A stretch of DNA of 5,928 nucleotides from Pseudomonadota bacterium (GTDB lineage Bacteria > Pseudomonadota > Alphaproteobacteria > Sphingomonadales > Sphingomonadaceae): the NCBI GenBank assembly GCA_023422695.1, contig JAFAGN010000084.1, forward strand, positions 1 to 5,928, given 5' to 3'. The notes under the pieces were generated by a model. The model saw only the letters and a list, made by a program, of their open reading frames with translations. It was not told the origin of the DNA and ran no database searches. A program made the position numbers and the translations under genes. This document shows, one piece after another, positions 5,769 through 5,928 of the stretch. Each line of letters opens with the position of its first letter. The stretch's first letter is position 1.

Positions 5769-5928
5769 CGTTCACGGCGCGATATGGCGTCTGTCCGCAA
5801 ACGTTGAGAGTTTCGGACGCCGCCAGGCGTCAGAAAGTCTTCGGTGCCCGAACCGCGGTGGTCATGGGCTGAGCTATGGGGAAAGCTGTTTTGCTCTGAT
5901 TGTGGGGAAGCCAGGTGCTGCCGAAAAG
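5769..5928. other. Unassigned right edge; possible tail of a minus-strand gene
   Basis: No recognisable gene lies here. On the minus strand a frame is open from the window edge (5928) for 32 codons to a TGA at 5830-5832, in convergent orientation to eipA and ahead of the shared terminator, so it could be the last codons of a neighbouring gene. The sequence matches no family I know, and an open frame of this length is unremarkable at this GC content. Confidence 0.2.

Overview
The window looks like an alphaproteobacterium of the sphingomonad group. The evidence is high GC, a lasso-peptide isopeptidase of the Atxe2 type, a DUF1134/EipA envelope protein and a ParB of the kind seen on sphingomonad plasmids and integrative elements. 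This placement rests on recognition of protein families by eye, without a database search.

The right part (about 4619-5928) is ordinary chromosome: a tRNA-Ser(GCT) gene on the minus strand with its own likely promoter, then a 252-residue exported EipA-family protein on the plus strand, closed by a strong stem-loop terminator.

The left part (1 to about 4618) reads as the integrase end of an element inserted at the 3' end of that tRNA. An apparently intact P4-type tyrosine recombinase (minus strand, 3282-4478) starts 140 bases from the tRNA 3' end. Beyond it lie unrelated and mostly broken genes: a short complete GatB/YqeY-domain gene (minus), the first ~85 codons of an acyl-CoA synthetase with a frameshift (plus), the first ~137 codons of a ParB-like protein (minus), and the front two thirds of a lasso-peptide isopeptidase (plus) without its catalytic Ser/Asp/His region. 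The broken genes meet at abrupt junctions, near 1500 and 2545, where one strand's gene stops and an oppositely oriented gene begins.

At the very left edge there is a perfect 124-base inverted repeat (1-124 against 169-292) around a 44-base GC-rich loop. It mirrors the beginning of the isopeptidase coding sequence and may be a real fold-back rearrangement or an artefact at a contig end.

The genes do not form a working pathway. The picture is a recombination-worn mosaic next to a tRNA-targeting integrase, abutting conserved chromosome. No complete undescribed system was found. The most informative points are the tRNA-Ser/integrase junction, the orphaned isopeptidase fragment with its mirrored end, and a cluster of GANTC methylation sites before eipA.
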